Shown piece after piece: positions 17,442 to 27,038 of a stretch of 64,000 nucleotides of DNA. Both the position numbers and the translations under genes were made by a program. Position 1 is the stretch's first letter. Each line of letters begins with the position of its first letter. Location: assembly GCF_018342065.1 (NCBI RefSeq), contig NZ_JAFDOE010000004.1:171957-235956 (forward strand), given 5' to 3'. The stretch is from Citrobacter sp. FP75. Lineage in GTDB: Bacteria > Pseudomonadota > Gammaproteobacteria > Enterobacterales > Enterobacteriaceae. The notes under the pieces are model-generated. The model was not told the origin of the DNA, searched no databases, and was given only the letters and a program-made list of their open reading frames with translations.

Positions 17442-18641
17442 ATGCGTAAACAAATTCTGATCGTGGGCGCCGGTTTTGCCGGTATGTGGGCAGCATTAAG
17501 CGCCGCACGACTGGCGGATAAACATCAGCAATCTATTGATATTACAGTTATTGCACCGCAGCCAGAGCTGCGCGTACGCCCGCGTTTTTATGAGAATGAC
17601 GTCCAGACGCTGGTCGCACCGCTGCAGCCACTGTTTGATGTCACCGGCGTGAACTTCCTGTGCGGCACGGTAACGCAATTGCTTCCGCAATCCAAAGAAG
17701 TGAGCTGGACGGACGCGTCGGGCCAAAAACAGCTTCTCAGCTACGACCGACTGATTCTGGCAAGCGGCAGTCAGGTAAACCGTTCCATGGTCGCCGGAGC
17801 CGCGCAGCACGCCTTCGATCTCGATCAGCTGGAAAGTGCAGCCGTACTGGAGCAACACCTGAAAGGTCTCGCACACCAACCGGAAAGCGAAGCACGCAAT
17901 ACCGTAGTGGTCTGCGGCGGCGGTTTTACCGGTATCGAAATGGCGCTGGAATTACCGGGTCGCCTGCGCGACATTCTGGGCGCTGATGCTAAGACCAGAG
18001 TTGTCGTAGTTGAACGCGGTCCACAGCCGGGTGCACGCTGGAGTCAGGAACTGCGTGACGTGATCGCCGAGGCCTCTGCGGAGCTGGGCGTGGAATGGCA
18101 GGTCAATGCGGAAGTCGAAAGCGTGGACGCGTCCGGCGTAACGCTGAAAGATGGACAGACGATTGCATCACAAACCGTTATCTGGACGGTCGGCGTGCAG
18201 GCGAACGGCTTAACGGCACAGATCGACGCCCCGCGCGATCGCCAGGGCCGCCTGCATGTGAACACCGAACTACAGGTTGTAGGGCATGAAGATATCTACG
18301 CGACGGGTGACGTCGCCTACGCCGCCACCGACGATAAGGGCAACCATGCGCTGATGACCTGCCAGCACGCCATTCTGTTGGGTAAATTTGCCGGGAATAA
18401 CGCTGCCGCCAGCCTGCTCGACGTCGCACCACTGCCGTACCGTCAGGAAAACTACGTCACCTGTCTGGATCTCGGTGCCTGGGGCGCGGTATATAGCGAA
18501 GGGTGGGATCAGCAGGTAAAACTGACGCGTGCAGAAGCGAAGAAGCTGAAAGTGTCGATTGTTAGCGAGCTGATTTATCCGCCGAAGGCCGACCGCGCAG
18601 TAGCGTTTGAGATTGCCGATCCGCTGGCACCGTTTGTGTAA
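17442..18641 (+). CDS. NDH-2-like NAD(P)H:FAD oxidoreductase
   Basis: The 399-residue protein is a pyridine-nucleotide disulphide oxidoreductase-fold flavoprotein of the type II NADH dehydrogenase class. The N-terminal FAD site reads ILIVGAGFAGMWAALSAA, the central NAD site VVVCGGGFTGIEMALELP, and the C-terminal FAD-binding motif IYATGDVAYA. It is shorter than E. coli Ndh (434) and lacks an obvious C-terminal amphipathic membrane anchor. The electron acceptor could therefore be a quinone or a soluble partner. Control by the divergent Rrf2 protein suggests a role in redox or nitrosative stress. Confidence 0.82.
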   Translation: MRKQILIVGAGFAGMWAALSAARLADKHQQSIDITVIAPQPELRVRPRFYENDVQTLVAPLQPLFDVTGVNFLCGTVTQLLPQSKEVSWTDASGQKQLLSYDRLILASGSQVNRSMVAGAAQHAFDLDQLESAAVLEQHLKGLAHQPESEARNTVVVCGGGFTGIEMALELPGRLRDILGADAKTRVVVVERGPQPGARWSQELRDVIAEASAELGVEWQVNAEVESVDASGVTLKDGQTIASQTVIWTVGVQANGLTAQIDAPRDRQGRLHVNTELQVVGHEDIYATGDVAYAATDDKGNHALMTCQHAILLGKFAGNNAAASLLDVAPLPYRQENYVTCLDLGAWGAVYSEGWDQQVKLTRAEAKKLKVSIVSELIYPPKADRAVAFEIADPLAPFV

Positions 18642-18649
18642 GCAGTATT

Positions 18650-18678
18650 GCCGGATGCGGCTAACGCCTCATCCGGCC
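18650..18678. repeat. REP element
   Basis: GCCGGATGCGG and CTCATCCGGC form the usual enterobacterial repetitive extragenic palindrome, placed between two gene ends. Confidence 0.85.
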
Positions 18679-18684
18679 TGGAAA

Positions 18685-19434
18685 CTACGCTGTCCCGGCG
18701 TAGATATCAAACCTGTGACCTTTAGTGACCACCGCGTTTGGCGTTGCCACATCTGCCAGCGGTGGCGCGTAGTCCGGGCGCTTGACCACCACGCGTTTGG
18801 TGGCTAACTGGCGCGCAGGCTCCAGCAGGCCATCAGCGTCTAAATCAGGCCCCACCAGCGACTGGAACACGCGCATCTCTTTTTTCACCAGCGCGCTTTT
18901 CTGCTTATGCGGGAACATCGGGTCAAGGTACACCACCTGCGGACGCGGGGTGATATCGGTTAACGCCGTCAGGCTGGACGCGTGGATTAACTGCAAGCGC
19001 TTCTGCAACCACGGGCCAATTTCCGCATCGGCATAGCCGCGCGCCAGGCCATCGTCGAGCAGCGCTGCCACCACCGGGTTACGTTCCAGCATCCGCACAT
19101 GGCAGCCAACAGATGCCAGTACAAACGCATCGCGCCCCAGCCCGGCAGTCGCGTCAACCACATCCGGCAGATAATCGCCTTTCACGCCAACGGCTTTCGC
19201 CACCGCTTCACCGCGACCGCCGCCGAACTTGCGACGGTGCGCCATCGCCCCGCCGACAAAATCCACGAAGATGCCGCCAAGCTTTGGCTCATCGCGTTTG
19301 CGCAGTTCCAGATGTTCCGGTGTCATCACCAGCGCCATCAGATTGTCTTCATCGTGTTCCAGCCCCCAGCGGGCGGCCAGAACAGATAAGGCGCCGTCTC
19401 CGGCGCCCGTTTCATCAAGTAAGCAGATCTTCAC
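18685..19434 (-). CDS. rsmJ: RsmJ 16S rRNA m2G1516 methyltransferase
   Basis: This 249-residue S-adenosylmethionine-dependent enzyme methylates G1516 of 16S rRNA. The SAM-binding motif [18 protein letters not shown], the LERNP acidic loop and [14 protein letters not shown] (with the catalytic DPMFP) are visible. The protein matches E. coli RsmJ (YhiQ, 250) along its length. It lies eight bases after prlC and is likely co-transcribed with it. Confidence 0.95.
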   Translation of the reverse strand: MKICLLDETGAGDGALSVLAARWGLEHDEDNLMALVMTPEHLELRKRDEPKLGGIFVDFVGGAMAHRRKFGGGRGEAVAKAVGVKGDYLPDVVDATAGLGRDAFVLASVGCHVRMLERNPVVAALLDDGLARGYADAEIGPWLQKRLQLIHASSLTALTDITPRPQVVYLDPMFPHKQKSALVKKEMRVFQSLVGPDLDADGLLEPARQLATKRVVVKRPDYAPPLADVATPNAVVTKGHRFDIYAGTA

Positions 19435-19442
19435 GCGAATAA

Positions 19443-21485
19443 TCAGCCTTTAATCCCGTAATGCTCCAGCATCGCATCCAGCTGCGGCTCACGGCCACGG
19501 AAGCGTTTAAACAGCTCCATTGGCTCTTCTGAACCGCCGCGGGTCAGGATGTTTTCAAGGAACGACTGACCGGTTTCACGGTTGAAAATCCCTTCGTCTT
19601 CAAAGCGAGAGAAGGCGTCCGCCGCCAGCACGTCAGCCCACAGGTAGCTGTAATAACCCGCTGCGTAACCCCCGGCAAAAATATGGCTGAAGGCATGCGG
19701 GAAGCGGCCCCACGTTGGGCCCGGCACCACGGCAACCTGCTTTTTAATCTCCGCCAGGGTGTCGAGGATTTTCGCCCCTTGCTGCGGGTTAAACTCAGCG
19801 TGCAGACGGAAGTCGAACAGGCCGAACTCCAGTTGGCGCAGGATAAACAGCGCCGCCTGATAGTTTTTCGCCGCCAGCATTTTATCCAGCAGTTCTTTCG
19901 GCAGCGGTTCGCCGGTTTCATAGTGACCGGAGATAAACGCCAGCGCTTGTGGCTCCCAGCACCAGTTTTCCATAAACTGGCTCGGCAGTTCGACGGCATC
20001 CCACGGTACACCGTTGATGCCGGAAACACCGGCCGTTTCGATGCGGGTCAGCATGTGGTGCAGACCGTGACCGAACTCGTGGAACAGGGTGATCACTTCG
20101 TCGTGGGTAAACAGCGCCGGTTTGCCGCTGACCGGACGGTTAAAGTTACAGGTCAGGTAGGCGACCGGTTTTTGCAGCGAACCATCAAGTTTGCGCATCT
20201 GGCCGACGCAGTCATCCATCCACGCCCCGCCGCGTTTGTTTTCGCGGGCGTAGAGGTCAAGGTAGAAGCTGCCGCGCAGCGCGTTGTGTTCGTCATACAG
20301 CTCGAAGAAGCGCACTTCCGGGTGCCAGACATCAACATCGGTACGCTCTTTGGCGGTAATGCCGTAAATACGTTTAACCACTTCGAACAGGCCGTTAACG
20401 GCTTTGTTTTCCGGGAAGTACGGGCGCAGCTGTTCGTCGCTGATGCTGTAGAGATGCTGTTTCTGTTTTTCGCTGTAGTAGGCAATATCCCACGGTTGTA
20501 GCTCATCCACACCAAATTCAGCTTTCGCAAAGGCGCGCAGCTGAGCCAGCTCTTTTTCACCCTGCGGGCGGGCGCGTTTTGCTAAGTCGGTCAGGAAGTC
20601 GAGCACCTGCTGTGGGCTCTCCGCCATTTTGGTGGCAAGGGATTTAAAGGCGTAGCTTTCAAAGCCCAACAGTTGAGCCAGCTCGTGGCGCAGCGCGAGG
20701 ATCTCTTCCATCACCGGGCTGTTGTCCCATTTGCCCGCATTTGGCCCCTGGTCAGACGCGCGGGTGGAGTAGGCGCGGTACATCTCTTCACGAAGCGCCT
20801 GGTTGTCGCAATAGGTCATCACCGGCAGGTAGCTTGGGATGTCCAGCGTCAGCAAATAGCCTTCCTGCTCTTTGGCTTCGGCCTGTGCTTTAGCGGCAGC
20901 CAGCGCGCTTTCCGGCATGCCGGAAAGTTCCGCTTCGTCGGTGACCAGCTTAGTCCAGCCCATTGTGGCATCGAGGACGTTGTTGCTGTACTGGTTGCCC
21001 AGCTCAGACAGACGGGTGGCTATTTCGCCATAGCGCTGCTGTTTTTCTTTTGGCAGGCCAATACCGGAAAGCTCAAAATCACGCAGTGCGTTATCGACGG
21101 CTTTTTTCTGCGCGGTATTCAGGGTGGCATAATGATCGCCATCACGCAGGTCACGGTACGCCTGGTACAGACCTTCATGTTGCCCAACCCAGGTGCTGTA
21201 CTCAGACAGCAACGGCAGCGTTTGTTCGTAGGCTTCACGCAGCTCCGGGCTGTTTTTCACCGAGTTCAGGTGGCTGACCGGAGAGAAAATACGCCCCAGG
21301 ACATCGTCCACTTCCGCAAGCTGCTGGCAAAGATTTTCCCAGGTGTACGGCGCCCCCTGCGCAACCACACGCTCAACGTTTTCACGGCAATCGTTCAGTG
21401 CCTTAGTGACGGCGGGTACAACATGCTCCGGCTGAATTTTGGAAAACGGCGGCAGTTCGAAGGGAGTCAGCAATGGATTGGTCAT
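19443..21485 (-). CDS. prlC: Oligopeptidase A (M3 metallopeptidase)
   Basis: The 680-residue cytoplasmic zinc peptidase degrades signal peptides and short oligopeptides. The zinc motif HEFGH is in [17 protein letters not shown] second conserved M3 block, [15 protein letters not shown], holds the C-terminal substrate side. I start the gene at 21485 ([17 protein letters not shown]), as in E. coli OpdA; the open frame extends 18 codons upstream without support. It is divergent from rlmJ and leads rsmJ. Confidence 0.95.
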   Translation of the reverse strand: MTNPLLTPFELPPFSKIQPEHVVPAVTKALNDCRENVERVVAQGAPYTWENLCQQLAEVDDVLGRIFSPVSHLNSVKNSPELREAYEQTLPLLSEYSTWVGQHEGLYQAYRDLRDGDHYATLNTAQKKAVDNALRDFELSGIGLPKEKQQRYGEIATRLSELGNQYSNNVLDATMGWTKLVTDEAELSGMPESALAAAKAQAEAKEQEGYLLTLDIPSYLPVMTYCDNQALREEMYRAYSTRASDQGPNAGKWDNSPVMEEILALRHELAQLLGFESYAFKSLATKMAESPQQVLDFLTDLAKRARPQGEKELAQLRAFAKAEFGVDELQPWDIAYYSEKQKQHLYSISDEQLRPYFPENKAVNGLFEVVKRIYGITAKERTDVDVWHPEVRFFELYDEHNALRGSFYLDLYARENKRGGAWMDDCVGQMRKLDGSLQKPVAYLTCNFNRPVSGKPALFTHDEVITLFHEFGHGLHHMLTRIETAGVSGINGVPWDAVELPSQFMENWCWEPQALAFISGHYETGEPLPKELLDKMLAAKNYQAALFILRQLEFGLFDFRLHAEFNPQQGAKILDTLAEIKKQVAVVPGPTWGRFPHAFSHIFAGGYAAGYYSYLWADVLAADAFSRFEDEGIFNRETGQSFLENILTRGGSEEPMELFKRFRGREPQLDAMLEHYGIKG

Positions 21486-21700
21486 TAGCGCAGTCCTGTT
21501 GAAAAGAGTGAATGAAGCGCGCATACCGGCGCTATGCATATTATTTGTAGAATGGGGTTAAGTGTAGAGGATTTCAATGCCAGGCGTTGCGCTTTCGCGG
21601 CAGTGGCGACTTTTCTGTATACTGTGGCGATATGCTCTATTTTCGCCCGATGGCACGCAGCTTGTCGGGCCTACGTTTACAACCTGGAACACGTTTACCC

Positions 21701-22543
21701 ATGCTCAGTTATCGCCACAGCTTCCACGCTGGCAACCACGCCGACGTCCTTAAACATACGGTTCAGAGCCTGATCATCGAGTCGCTCAAAGAGAAAGATA
21801 AACCGTTTCTCTATCTGGACACCCACGCCGGTGCGGGTCGTTATCAGCTGAGCAGTGAGCGCGCTGAACGTACCGGAGAATATCTGGAAGGCATCGCCCG
21901 CATCTGGCAACAGGACGACCTGCCTGCAGAACTGGAGCCGTACATCAGTGTGGTTAACCATTTCAACCGTAGCGGCCAACTGCGCTACTACCCGGGTTCA
22001 CCGCTGATTGCCCGCCAGTTACTGCGCGAGCAGGACAGCCTGCAATTAACCGAACTGCACCCGAGCGATTTTCCGCTGCTGCGCTCTGAGTTTCAGAAAG
22101 ATGAGCGCGCACGCGTGGCAAAAGCCGACGGCTATCAGCAGTTAAAATCTAAATTACCGCCGGTCTCCCGCCGTGGGCTGATCCTCATCGATCCGCCGTA
22201 CGAAATTAAAACCGACTACCAGGCGGTAGTCGCCGGCATCAACGAAGGCTACAAGCGTTTCGCGACCGGCACTTATGCCCTGTGGTATCCGGTGGTCCTG
22301 CGCCAGCAAATCAAGCGCATGACCAAAGAGCTGGAAGCGACCGGCATTCGCCGCATCCTGCAAATTGAGCTGGCGGTGCGCCCGGACAGCGATCAGCGCG
22401 GTATGACGGCGTCCGGCATGATTGTGGTTAACCCACCGTGGAAGCTGGAACAGCAGATGAACAATGTGCTGCCATGGCTGCACAGCAAACTGGTTCCAAC
22501 GGGAATCGGGCATACCTCGGTCAGCTGGATCGTGCCGGAGTAA
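21701..22543 (+). CDS. rlmJ: RlmJ 23S rRNA m6A2030 methyltransferase
   Basis: The 280-residue enzyme methylates A2030 of 23S rRNA. The start at 21701 (MLSYRHSFHAGNHADVLKH) matches E. coli RlmJ (YhiR). Motifs are YLDTHAGAGRYQL for SAM and LILIDPPYE (DPPY, N6-adenine methylase). The open frame begins 38 codons earlier but that part has no family counterpart. Confidence 0.95.
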   Translation: MLSYRHSFHAGNHADVLKHTVQSLIIESLKEKDKPFLYLDTHAGAGRYQLSSERAERTGEYLEGIARIWQQDDLPAELEPYISVVNHFNRSGQLRYYPGSPLIARQLLREQDSLQLTELHPSDFPLLRSEFQKDERARVAKADGYQQLKSKLPPVSRRGLILIDPPYEIKTDYQAVVAGINEGYKRFATGTYALWYPVVLRQQIKRMTKELEATGIRRILQIELAVRPDSDQRGMTASGMIVVNPPWKLEQQMNNVLPWLHSKLVPTGIGHTSVSWIVPE

Positions 22544-22647
22544 TCGCAGCCATCGGTGGAACCTTTTGATTTCAGGTATACAATCGCGAATATTTTGGCG
22601 GAGGGCATAACGCTTCTCCGCCCAACAATGAACATGAAGGAGCGGTC

Positions 22648-24003
22648 ATGACCAAACACTATGATTACATCGCTATCGGCGGCGGCAGCGGCGGTATTGC
22701 CTCCATTAACCGCGCGGCCATGTACGGCCAGAAATGCGCGTTGATTGAGGCCAAAGAACTCGGCGGCACCTGCGTCAACGTTGGCTGTGTACCGAAGAAA
22801 GTGATGTGGCATGCCGCACAGGTTCGTGAAGCGATCCACATGTACGGCCCAGATTATGGTTTCGACACCACCATCAACAAATTCGACTGGGACAAGCTGA
22901 TCGCCACCCGTACCGCCTATATCGACCGTATTCACACTTCGTACGATAACGTGCTGGGTAAAAATAATGTCGATGTGATTAAAGGCTTTGCCCGCTTCGT
23001 GGATGCCAAAACCATTGAAGTGAACGGTGAAACCATTACCGCCGATCATATTTTGATTGCTACCGGCGGTCGCCCGAGCCATCCGAATATTCCGGGCGTG
23101 GAATACGGTATCGACTCCGACGGTTTCTTTGAACTGCCAGCCCTGCCAAAACGCGTAGCCGTTGTGGGTGCAGGCTACATTGCCGTTGAACTGGCTGGTG
23201 TGATTAACGGCCTGGGTGCCCAAACGCATCTGTTCGTGCGTAAACACGCGCCGCTGCGTAGCTTTGACCCAATGATCGTCGACACGCTGGTTGAGGTAAT
23301 GAACGCGGAAGGCCCGACTCTGCATACTCACGCTATTCCGAAAGCGGTGGTTAAAAACGCTGACGGCAGCCTGACCCTGCAACTGGAAGACGGTCGTAGC
23401 GAAACGGTAGATTGCCTGATTTGGGCGATTGGTCGTGAACCTGCAACCGACAACTTCAATCTGGCGGTTACTGGCGTGAAAACCAACGAAAAAGGCTACA
23501 TCGTCGTTGATAAATTCCAGAACACCAGCGTGCCGGGTATTTATGCCGTGGGTGATAACACCGGGGCCGTTGAGCTGACGCCAGTTGCCGTTGCCGCAGG
23601 CCGTCGTCTGTCCGAGCGTCTGTTTAACAACAAACCGGACGAGCATCTGGACTACAGCAACATCCCGACCGTGGTCTTCAGCCACCCGCCAATTGGCACC
23701 GTCGGTTTAACCGAGCAACAGGCTCGCGAACAGCACGGCGATGACCAGGTGAAAGTGTATAAATCATCGTTTACCGCGATGTATACCGCTGTCACCACAC
23801 ACCGTCAGCCATGCCGCATGAAACTGGTTTGCGTAGGCCCGGAAGAAAAGATTGTCGGTATTCACGGCATTGGTTTTGGGATGGACGAAATGCTGCAAGG
23901 CTTTGCGGTGGCACTGAAAATGGGCGCAACCAAGAAAGACTTTGATAACACCGTTGCCATTCACCCGACCGCATCGGAAGAATTTGTGACCATGAGGGGT
24001 TAA
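22648..24003 (+). CDS. gor: Glutathione reductase
   Basis: The 451-residue flavoenzyme reduces glutathione disulphide with NADPH. The FAD motif [10 protein letters not shown] and redox-active disulphide CVNVGC (Cys42/Cys47) are present. So are the NADPH site [13 protein letters not shown], the downstream VRKH segment that selects NADPH, and the catalytic His in AIHPTASEE. It matches E. coli Gor (450) closely. In K-12, OxyR activates gor; I could not identify the site here. Confidence 0.97.
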   Translation: MTKHYDYIAIGGGSGGIASINRAAMYGQKCALIEAKELGGTCVNVGCVPKKVMWHAAQVREAIHMYGPDYGFDTTINKFDWDKLIATRTAYIDRIHTSYDNVLGKNNVDVIKGFARFVDAKTIEVNGETITADHILIATGGRPSHPNIPGVEYGIDSDGFFELPALPKRVAVVGAGYIAVELAGVINGLGAQTHLFVRKHAPLRSFDPMIVDTLVEVMNAEGPTLHTHAIPKAVVKNADGSLTLQLEDGRSETVDCLIWAIGREPATDNFNLAVTGVKTNEKGYIVVDKFQNTSVPGIYAVGDNTGAVELTPVAVAAGRRLSERLFNNKPDEHLDYSNIPTVVFSHPPIGTVGLTEQQAREQHGDDQVKVYKSSFTAMYTAVTTHRQPCRMKLVCVGPEEKIVGIHGIGFGMDEMLQGFAVALKMGATKKDFDNTVAIHPTASEEFVTMRG

Positions 24004-24038
24004 TGTAGAAAACGCATCCCTACACCTTTATGATTCTG

Positions 24039-24068
24039 AAAAACTGGCTGTAAAAGGCCAGTTTTTTA
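24039..24068 (+). terminator. gor intrinsic terminator
   Basis: AAAAACTGGC and GCCAGTTTTTT pair around a short loop, 36 bases past the gor stop, with a T-rich 3' arm. Confidence 0.88.
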
Positions 24069-24668
24069 TTGCTGTTATCAATGTATGTAAGCCCTATCTC
24101 GCTTTGTTGTCTGAATCAACACAGGTTTAACAGGTTGTTAATCGCGGTCATTCTGTTTCCAGTGTTGCAACACGTTCCAGTATCACCATCCACAGTCCTT
24201 ATGCCTTGATAAAGAAATTCGGACCAGACTCTTACCACCAACAAAAAACCGTCAGGTGCTGTTACATCTATGGCCATCGTAAGATCCATCTCGACCTGCG
24301 TGATACCGGGCAACGGTGCGGTGTTAACTGGGCTTGGCGGCAGGTGAAACGTGCTGGAATAAAGGCCCTGGTTGGATACCGGAGTTCGCGCGGGCGTAAT
24401 ATGAAAACCAGGCTCGGAAGTGTCTGGATTATCCGTGGCAACTCATAAAAAAGTTTAGTCAATATTAAAGACGGCTTCCCTTTCAAAGGTATTTAGTTAG
24501 CCTGCTAGTTATTTGCGATACATAAGTGATAAAAAAAATTTCTTTTGCACAAATTGGTAAAAAAATATCAAACATAAGATTCAAAATAAAACAAAATAGA
24601 AAATCACCCACCATCAGGATAGCTAAAGTAATTGAAAGCACATCGTTCTGATGGCTTCTGGAGGTTTC
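24069..24668. other. Junction of core genome and island; mostly non-coding and increasingly AT-rich
   Basis: After the gor terminator this 600-base stretch holds one decayed IS3-family fragment (listed separately) and, from about 24450, a very AT-rich leader before the AraC-type regulator. In K-12 the ars, slp and gad genes occupy the equivalent space. Confidence 0.6.
24206..24448 (+). pseudogene. IS3-family transposase (orfB) remnant with internal deletion
   Basis: The reading HRKIHLDLRDTGQRCGVN, WRQVKRAGIKALVGYRSSRG corresponds to the helix-turn-helix and linker part of an IS3-family OrfB (IS600-like by memory). It jumps within a few codons to RLGSV, the C-terminal end typical of the same proteins. 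The whole catalytic domain is missing. The bases after it (TCTGGATTATCCGTGGC) look like the right IS end. It marks the left border of the AT-rich island. Confidence 0.55.
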
Positions 24669-25484
24669 ATGAAAAAGGTTAATATACAGGACAAACTGAA
24701 TTTTACTGATACGGAAACCATCGCAATAGAAAGCATAATGACAAATAAGTACCTGGTCATTTATACTGACAACTGCGATTTAACAATACAAAAAAATAAT
24801 GAGACTTTGTTTTTCCCGCAAAGGACTTTTGTATTTATAGAGCGCGGAATAAAATTCTCTTGCAAAATAAAAAAATCACTCCCAGGGATAAAACCATATA
24901 GAGTTATACGTCTTGACAAAAAAGAATTGGTTATGCTCAAAGATGTTTTTAAAGCAACACACAGTTACTATCTTGATGAAAAGGTGATTGCAAGAAAACC
25001 CCATAATAAAATTATTGGTGTTGAAGGGCGCCAGGAATATATAGAGGAATTCAACCGTGCTGAGTCTACTACGGACCAACCACTAAAAATACTCAAATTA
25101 GCTAATATTATCTCACGAATTGGGCGATCGAAAGAAATCATTAACTCATTAATCGTATCTGCAGCTATTACATTTACAGATAAGGTTAGAAATATGATTG
25201 AAGAAAACACATCTAGAAAATGGCGTCTGAATATGATTGCCGATGAGTTTAATATTTCAGAAGTCTCTGTCAGAAAGCGTCTTGAGTCAGAGGGAACATC
25301 ATTTAATAATTTATTAGTTGAGATTAGAATGAATAAAGCAATGCAATTACTGCTTGAAAATGAATTGCAAATACATCAAATCTCGCGAGATGTAGGGATC
25401 TCAAGTCCATCTTATTTTATAAAAAACTTTAAAGACTATTTTGGCATTACACCAAAACAATTTATTATTTACTTTAGAAGTTAA
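24669..25484 (+). CDS. CfaD/Rns-like AraC-family virulence regulator
   Basis: The 271-residue protein belongs to the Rns/CfaD/PerA group that activates fimbrial operons in enteric pathogens. The C-terminal double helix-turn-helix contains RKWRLNMIADEFNISEVSVR and the conserved SRDVGISSPSYFIKNFKDYFG then TPKQF. The N-terminal half resembles the Rns fold (VIYTDNCDLTIQ, FIERGIKFSCKI). I start at 24669 (MKKVNIQDK), after a GGAGG-like site. The coding sequence is very AT-rich, as for such regulators. It probably controls the pap-like operon of this island. Confidence 0.82.
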   Translation: MKKVNIQDKLNFTDTETIAIESIMTNKYLVIYTDNCDLTIQKNNETLFFPQRTFVFIERGIKFSCKIKKSLPGIKPYRVIRLDKKELVMLKDVFKATHSYYLDEKVIARKPHNKIIGVEGRQEYIEEFNRAESTTDQPLKILKLANIISRIGRSKEIINSLIVSAAITFTDKVRNMIEENTSRKWRLNMIADEFNISEVSVRKRLESEGTSFNNLLVEIRMNKAMQLLLENELQIHQISRDVGISSPSYFIKNFKDYFGITPKQFIIYFRS

Positions 25485-25511
25485 ATATAAGTGATTTACG
25501 TTTATAAATCA

Positions 25512-26336
25512 TTACCCATTATGAGGGGTGGGTAGATATACTTTCACACAATATAGCTGCTGCCCATCCCTTGCCTTACCATTTAATTGAATACATTCAA
25601 TTATGAATAGATCAATTTTAAAATCAATGAACAATATAAAAAAACGACCAAATATGATATATTCTTCCCATGTACCATTGTACTCAAGCTCCCAATAACA
25701 CCCACTGTAAGTTTCATAGTTATAATTGGTTGCATCGCTATAACCAATCATGGCCACTAAGTTAATCTCCGTTTTATATGAGCTTGGATCGAATGTCGTT
25801 ACAATAACTGCTTCATTTTTTGCCGAGAGAATAGAAGTTACTTCTTGCAATCTGATATTGTTACTCCTGGAATATGGCTTACCCAATAAACTATCACGAT
25901 AATGAAACTCCTTAGTATTCAATTTTAAAGAATCAATTACCTTCATCACTGGACTTTTAATGTATAAATTGATAGATACCCCCAAAAATAAACCAGTACA
26001 ATCAAAACCCGATTCATTTCGATATTCTAAAGGAGTAACATTAAACTCTCGTAAAAACGCACGTGTAAATGATTGTTGAGTCGAAAAATTCAATTCCATC
26101 GCAATATGGTAAATCTTTTTTTTGGTTAATTTTAAAAGAATAGCAGCCTGAGTTAGTTTTCTTTTCCTGATATAGGTACTAATGTTCATACCTGTGAAGA
26201 TTTTAAATATTTTTTGTATATGTCTTTTACTATACCCTGACATATTTGCCACATCAACAACACTGATGTTGTCTTTATTATAAATCATTGCTTCTATTTT
26301 TTTAATCACACCATCCACAATCTCTTTGCTGTCCAT
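25512..26336 (-). CDS. Rob/MarA-type AraC-family regulator
   Basis: The 274-residue protein has the two helix-turn-helix motifs at its N-terminus (VVDVANMSGYSKRHIQKIFK, then IYHIAMELNFSTQQSFTRAF and the FNVTPLEYR tail). A C-terminal domain of about 160 residues follows, which is Rob's architecture rather than MarA's. The C-terminal part (GyrI-like in Rob) is poorly conserved. It is convergent with the Rns-like gene, ending 27 bases from it. Targets are unknown. Confidence 0.72.
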   Translation of the reverse strand: MDSKEIVDGVIKKIEAMIYNKDNISVVDVANMSGYSKRHIQKIFKIFTGMNISTYIRKRKLTQAAILLKLTKKKIYHIAMELNFSTQQSFTRAFLREFNVTPLEYRNESGFDCTGLFLGVSINLYIKSPVMKVIDSLKLNTKEFHYRDSLLGKPYSRSNNIRLQEVTSILSAKNEAVIVTTFDPSSYKTEINLVAMIGYSDATNYNYETYSGCYWELEYNGTWEEYIIFGRFFILFIDFKIDLFIIECIQLNGKARDGQQLYCVKVYLPTPHNG

Positions 26337-26397
26337 AAATCACACCTCAGAGTATTAAATTTTTATCAATGCTAACACTTAATTCTGTACCCGTCTA

Positions 26398-26667
26398 ATG
26401 ATAAAATTACGAATACCCCATGATAACAAGTCCAAAGATGTATTTATGAAGATAAGTATGCCGTCAGATAAAGCACTAAACCAATTTAGATTTTATGCAC
26501 ATATCGCCTCCAACACAGAAAGAAAGAGGAAGTATGATCTCGCAGCTCAATTTTGGGAGAAAGCATTGCAGTATGCTTTAAGTAATGAAAATATTGAATG
26601 GGCTATCCGTAGAAAAAAATTTTGTTTAAAACAAATTTCGTCACACAAGAAAAATCAAGATATCTAA
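26398..26667 (+). CDS. PerC-family transcriptional activator
   Basis: The short basic protein (89 residues from 26398, or 73 from the ATG at 26446) has the PerC signature YDLAAQFWEKALQYALSN, then WAIRRKKFCLKQI. PerC of EPEC is the third gene of the bfpTVW/perABC regulatory locus, and relatives regulate virulence and fimbrial genes. Here it lies near an Rns/PerA-like regulator, so the combination mimics a per-type locus. Divergent from the Rob-like gene (61 bases). Confidence 0.65.
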   Translation: MIKLRIPHDNKSKDVFMKISMPSDKALNQFRFYAHIASNTERKRKYDLAAQFWEKALQYALSNENIEWAIRRKKFCLKQISSHKKNQDI

Positions 26668-27038
26668 TACTAATAATACGTTTCAGAATTAAAGTTTTGC
26701 ATATGCGATGCTAGCTATAATTCATTATAGCAAGCCGTTTACAAATCATCATGAGTATAAACAATGAAATAATTTATTTTCGTTGTTTTAATATAGAGAA
26801 TGATACCATCCCGATTCAACCAGGAAAGCGTCAGTGTAGCGGACTGGTTATGCCCTATTTAAAAGGTTCATCGAAAACCTGCAGCAATCTGGGTGAAAGC
26901 GGAATAGAATAAACAGCGGGCGAATTCCAGTGATATAGAACAGGTAGAAAGTGCCTTTCTGCAAAGCGATCACTTTTCAGAAAGGCACTTTACTCAGCAA
27001 CTTTTTAACGATCAATCGTGCCAGGTATTAAACCGACA
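26668..27038. other. Intergenic region downstream of the pap-like operon
   Basis: There is no gene here. The stretch from about 26820 to 26940 is more GC-rich than its surroundings and could be IS debris that I could not place. A strong hairpin at 26948-26991 is listed separately. Confidence 0.4.
26948..26991 (-). terminator. Perfect 14-bp inverted repeat after the pap-like operon
   Basis: AAAGTGCCTTTCTG and CAGAAAGGCACTTT are exact complements around a 16-base loop. It sits 48 bases past the last gene of the minus-strand operon, so a terminator or mRNA-stabilising hairpin is likely. The T tract on the transcript is short. Confidence 0.55.

Noticed and set aside
22393-23685. 430-residue minus-strand open frame
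   Set aside because: It lies antisense to rlmJ and gor, two well-conserved genes, and its composition is that of a frame shadow.
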